From assembly GCA_051710585.1 (NCBI GenBank), contig JBPESP010000001.1:558001-622000 (forward strand): a DNA stretch of 64,000 bases, given 5' to 3'. The position numbers and the translations under genes were made by a program. Of the stretch, positions 62,385 through 64,000 are shown one piece after another. This DNA is from JBPESP01 sp051710585 (GTDB lineage: Bacteria > Pseudomonadota > Gammaproteobacteria > Enterobacterales > Enterobacteriaceae). Every line of letters begins with the position of its first letter. Position 1 is the stretch's first letter. The notes under the pieces were generated by a model. That model searched no databases. It was not told where the DNA came from and saw only the letters and a program-made list of their open reading frames with translations.

Positions 62385-64000
62385 TGATTTAATCTCGAAT
62401 ATTATAAAAGGGCGTCCCAGTAATAGTAGAGCGCTAATTTATTTTCTGCAATATCCAGTTCTGATTAATTAAAAATATTCTTTATGAATCCCTATGGCTA
62501 CCAAACTGTAAATATATATTGTATTCTACCAAGGTAGCTAAAATTGATTCATCAGATTTCTTTTCATTTAGAATTCGTTATGCCGTACATAAGTCACTTC
62601 TAACTTTATTATCAAGAAAGATTATATATAATCACACCCGTGAATGGGTGATAACTTTTTCAGCTCTCAAATATAAGGCTAAAAATAAAAGATTTCCAGC
62701 ATAATTCTCGTTATTTTATTTATATTATCTGCAGTGACACAGATAACCAGATTTACCCGCGCCTCATCGCGATAAATTTTGCTCTCTGGCGTGCAAATCC
62801 TATCGTAGATAGGGTTTTGGCATACAAAACTATAACCTGGATGCCGTTGGTGAAGGATAAGTGTTTTTGGAAGTAAGTTATAACTTCAAGGTTTTGCAGT
62901 GATTTTAATCTTTTTATTTCACAAGCGGATATGATGATACTTCATCATTGTTTATTTAGTCTCCTCTAGACTCTAGAGAGGACCAGGCAAATGGCGTAAC
63001 TCATTTCATTATTTTATAATGAGTACCGTTTAAGTTAACCTCGCTATTATATAGCGGTCCCCTATAATTATCAGGGGACGATTTCCGCATACTTATATTT
63101 ATGGTAGAAATTATCAATCGTAGTAACGTCCGCGAATAGGTTCATTTATGCATTGAATTGTCTTTGATTGTGGAGATGTTTTCTGTCAAAAAAACTGATA
63201 CGTATATTAGGTTGCTAGTGAGTGGATGTGAATTTTTATACTCTGAGAAGTTCCTTGTTAAGTTCTGTTATTGATAAGTTGACTATTTTGTGGTGCTGTG
63301 TGTTATGGTTTACACACTTATTTTCACGCTAAATTATTTAGTGGAAGTTTATATCTTCTTGCCTAGTTTAGATAAACCATATGGAATTGAAGGGTTTTAC
63401 TACTGCAGTTGAAAGGGTAGTCGTATAACTATTTATCGATAAGTAGGGGGTAAAGATATTTATAATTAAAAAAAATTATTGGCAATAATAATTATTATGT
63501 GTTGGTTTATCGTAAAATTTTACCTCTACGCTTATGCATTTAATACTGTTTCCAAAAAATGAATATTGTGCCTTACGGATAGCTATAATTCTTCTAGTGT
63601 ATAAAAACCTTGTTCTGAAACTTGTCTAGAGCGTACTTCTACCGTACGTAACTAGGACGTTTACTCGCCTCCGATAAAAAACTTTAACTGCCTTCTTACC
63701 AAGAAGGGGCTAGAATGCCTCCTTTCATCGTTCTGGGGTTAATTTTCTGCCTTAATATAATAAAGATATGTCATAATGCAGTATTCGCCGGCCGCGGCAC
63801 ATGGTCAGCACTTTAATCTTTGCCAGAGTTGTACTTGAGGCCAACCGCGTCCCTGACGCCTGTGGTGTGTAGTGCTAGCAAGTTAATGCTGTACAATGTA
63901 TCTTGAAGGTTGTTCTCTTATACTAAACGGAAAAACCGACGGGTGCCTGCTATACTCTCGTCAGGCGTTAACCTTTGATGGGAAAGTATCTTAATGCAAA
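62385..64000. other. Non-coding right end of window
   Basis: Holds the hns promoter region (62385-62600, no box assigned). tdk and adhE follow hns in E. coli; no remnant was recognised. 62950-63080 has a run of small hairpins (listed). The last 100 bases are GC-richer and end ...TTAATGCAAA; this could be the start of a gene continuing beyond the window, which cannot be judged here. Confidence 0.4.
62950..63079 (+). repeat. Cluster of short hairpins
   Basis: Consecutive stems: around TCCTCTAGACTCTAGAGAGGA (62960-62982), ACTCATT/AATGAGT (about 62999-63023), CGCTAT/ATAGCG (63042-63056) and GTCCCCT/AGGGGAC (63057-63079), the last two abutting. It may be a structured RNA or an old intergenic repeat; no known family recognised. 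Confidence 0.35.

Noticed and set aside
1..64000. CRISPR array, prophage, toxin-antitoxin, secretion or biosynthetic cluster
   Set aside because: No regular direct-repeat/spacer pattern and no intact gene of such systems seen anywhere in the window.

Overview
This looks like a stretch of a bacterial chromosome (Enterobacterales, gamma-proteobacteria) in an advanced but unfinished state of genome decay, as in recently host-restricted insect endosymbionts (for example Sodalis-allied or Serratia symbiotica-type lineages; the genus cannot be fixed from the window). Only 17 genes look intact, about 18.4 kb of 64 kb, or roughly 29% coding. The spaces between them are AT-rich, full of stops, and large. 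They are not random: when translated frame by frame, many still carry recognisable fossils of the enterobacterial genes expected at that position and orientation.

Layout. 1-13.5 kb is the rnb-pyrF-lapAB-pgpB-ribA-cysB-topA-sohB-yciK block of E. coli read backwards: lapB, ribA, topA and yciK survive; rnb, pyrF, lapA, probably pgpB, cysB and sohB are pseudogenes. 13.5-21.5 kb has no intact gene; it holds a possible yebS/pqiA-type remnant, an IS3-family remnant and an rlmA pseudogene. 21.5-34.4 kb is the manXYZ-sdaA-nudL-pabB-yoaA-tsaB-rnd block: manXYZ, pabB, tsaB and rnd survive; sdaA, nudL and yoaA are dead. 34.4-38 kb carries dead minE, minD, minC, ycgL and ycgN. 38.6-48.7 kb has two further IS3-family remnants, intact dsbB, dead ycgB and dadA, intact alr/dadX and cvrA. 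49.7-59.4 kb has dead yeaH and yeaG, intact gapA, sppA and xthA, and a 24-codon stub of ydjA. 59.4-64 kb has a decayed tRNA-Tyr gene and intact hns.

How it fits together. What is kept is a housekeeping and host-supply set: mannose/glucose PTS uptake (ManXYZ) feeding glycolysis (GapA), riboflavin (RibA) and folate (PabB) synthesis, tRNA modification (TsaB), D-alanine for peptidoglycan (Alr), LPS control (LapB), disulfide formation (DsbB), cation balance (CvrA), and DNA and nucleoid upkeep (TopA, XthA, H-NS). What is lost is partly redundant (RNase II with RNase D kept; SohB with SppA kept; catabolic DadA with racemase kept), partly regulatory or catabolic (CysB, SdaA, YeaG/YeaH), and partly striking (the whole Min division-site system, and PyrF of pyrimidine synthesis).

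I found no CRISPR array, prophage, secretion system, toxin cluster or replication origin, and nothing that looks like an undescribed multi-gene system. The most unusual signals are the loss of MinCDE, two IS copies that share the same internal deletion, a tRNA-Tyr pseudogene with an altered anticodon, and G/C homopolymer runs scattered through otherwise AT-rich non-coding DNA. Pseudogene borders are approximate because they were traced by eye from scattered similarity.
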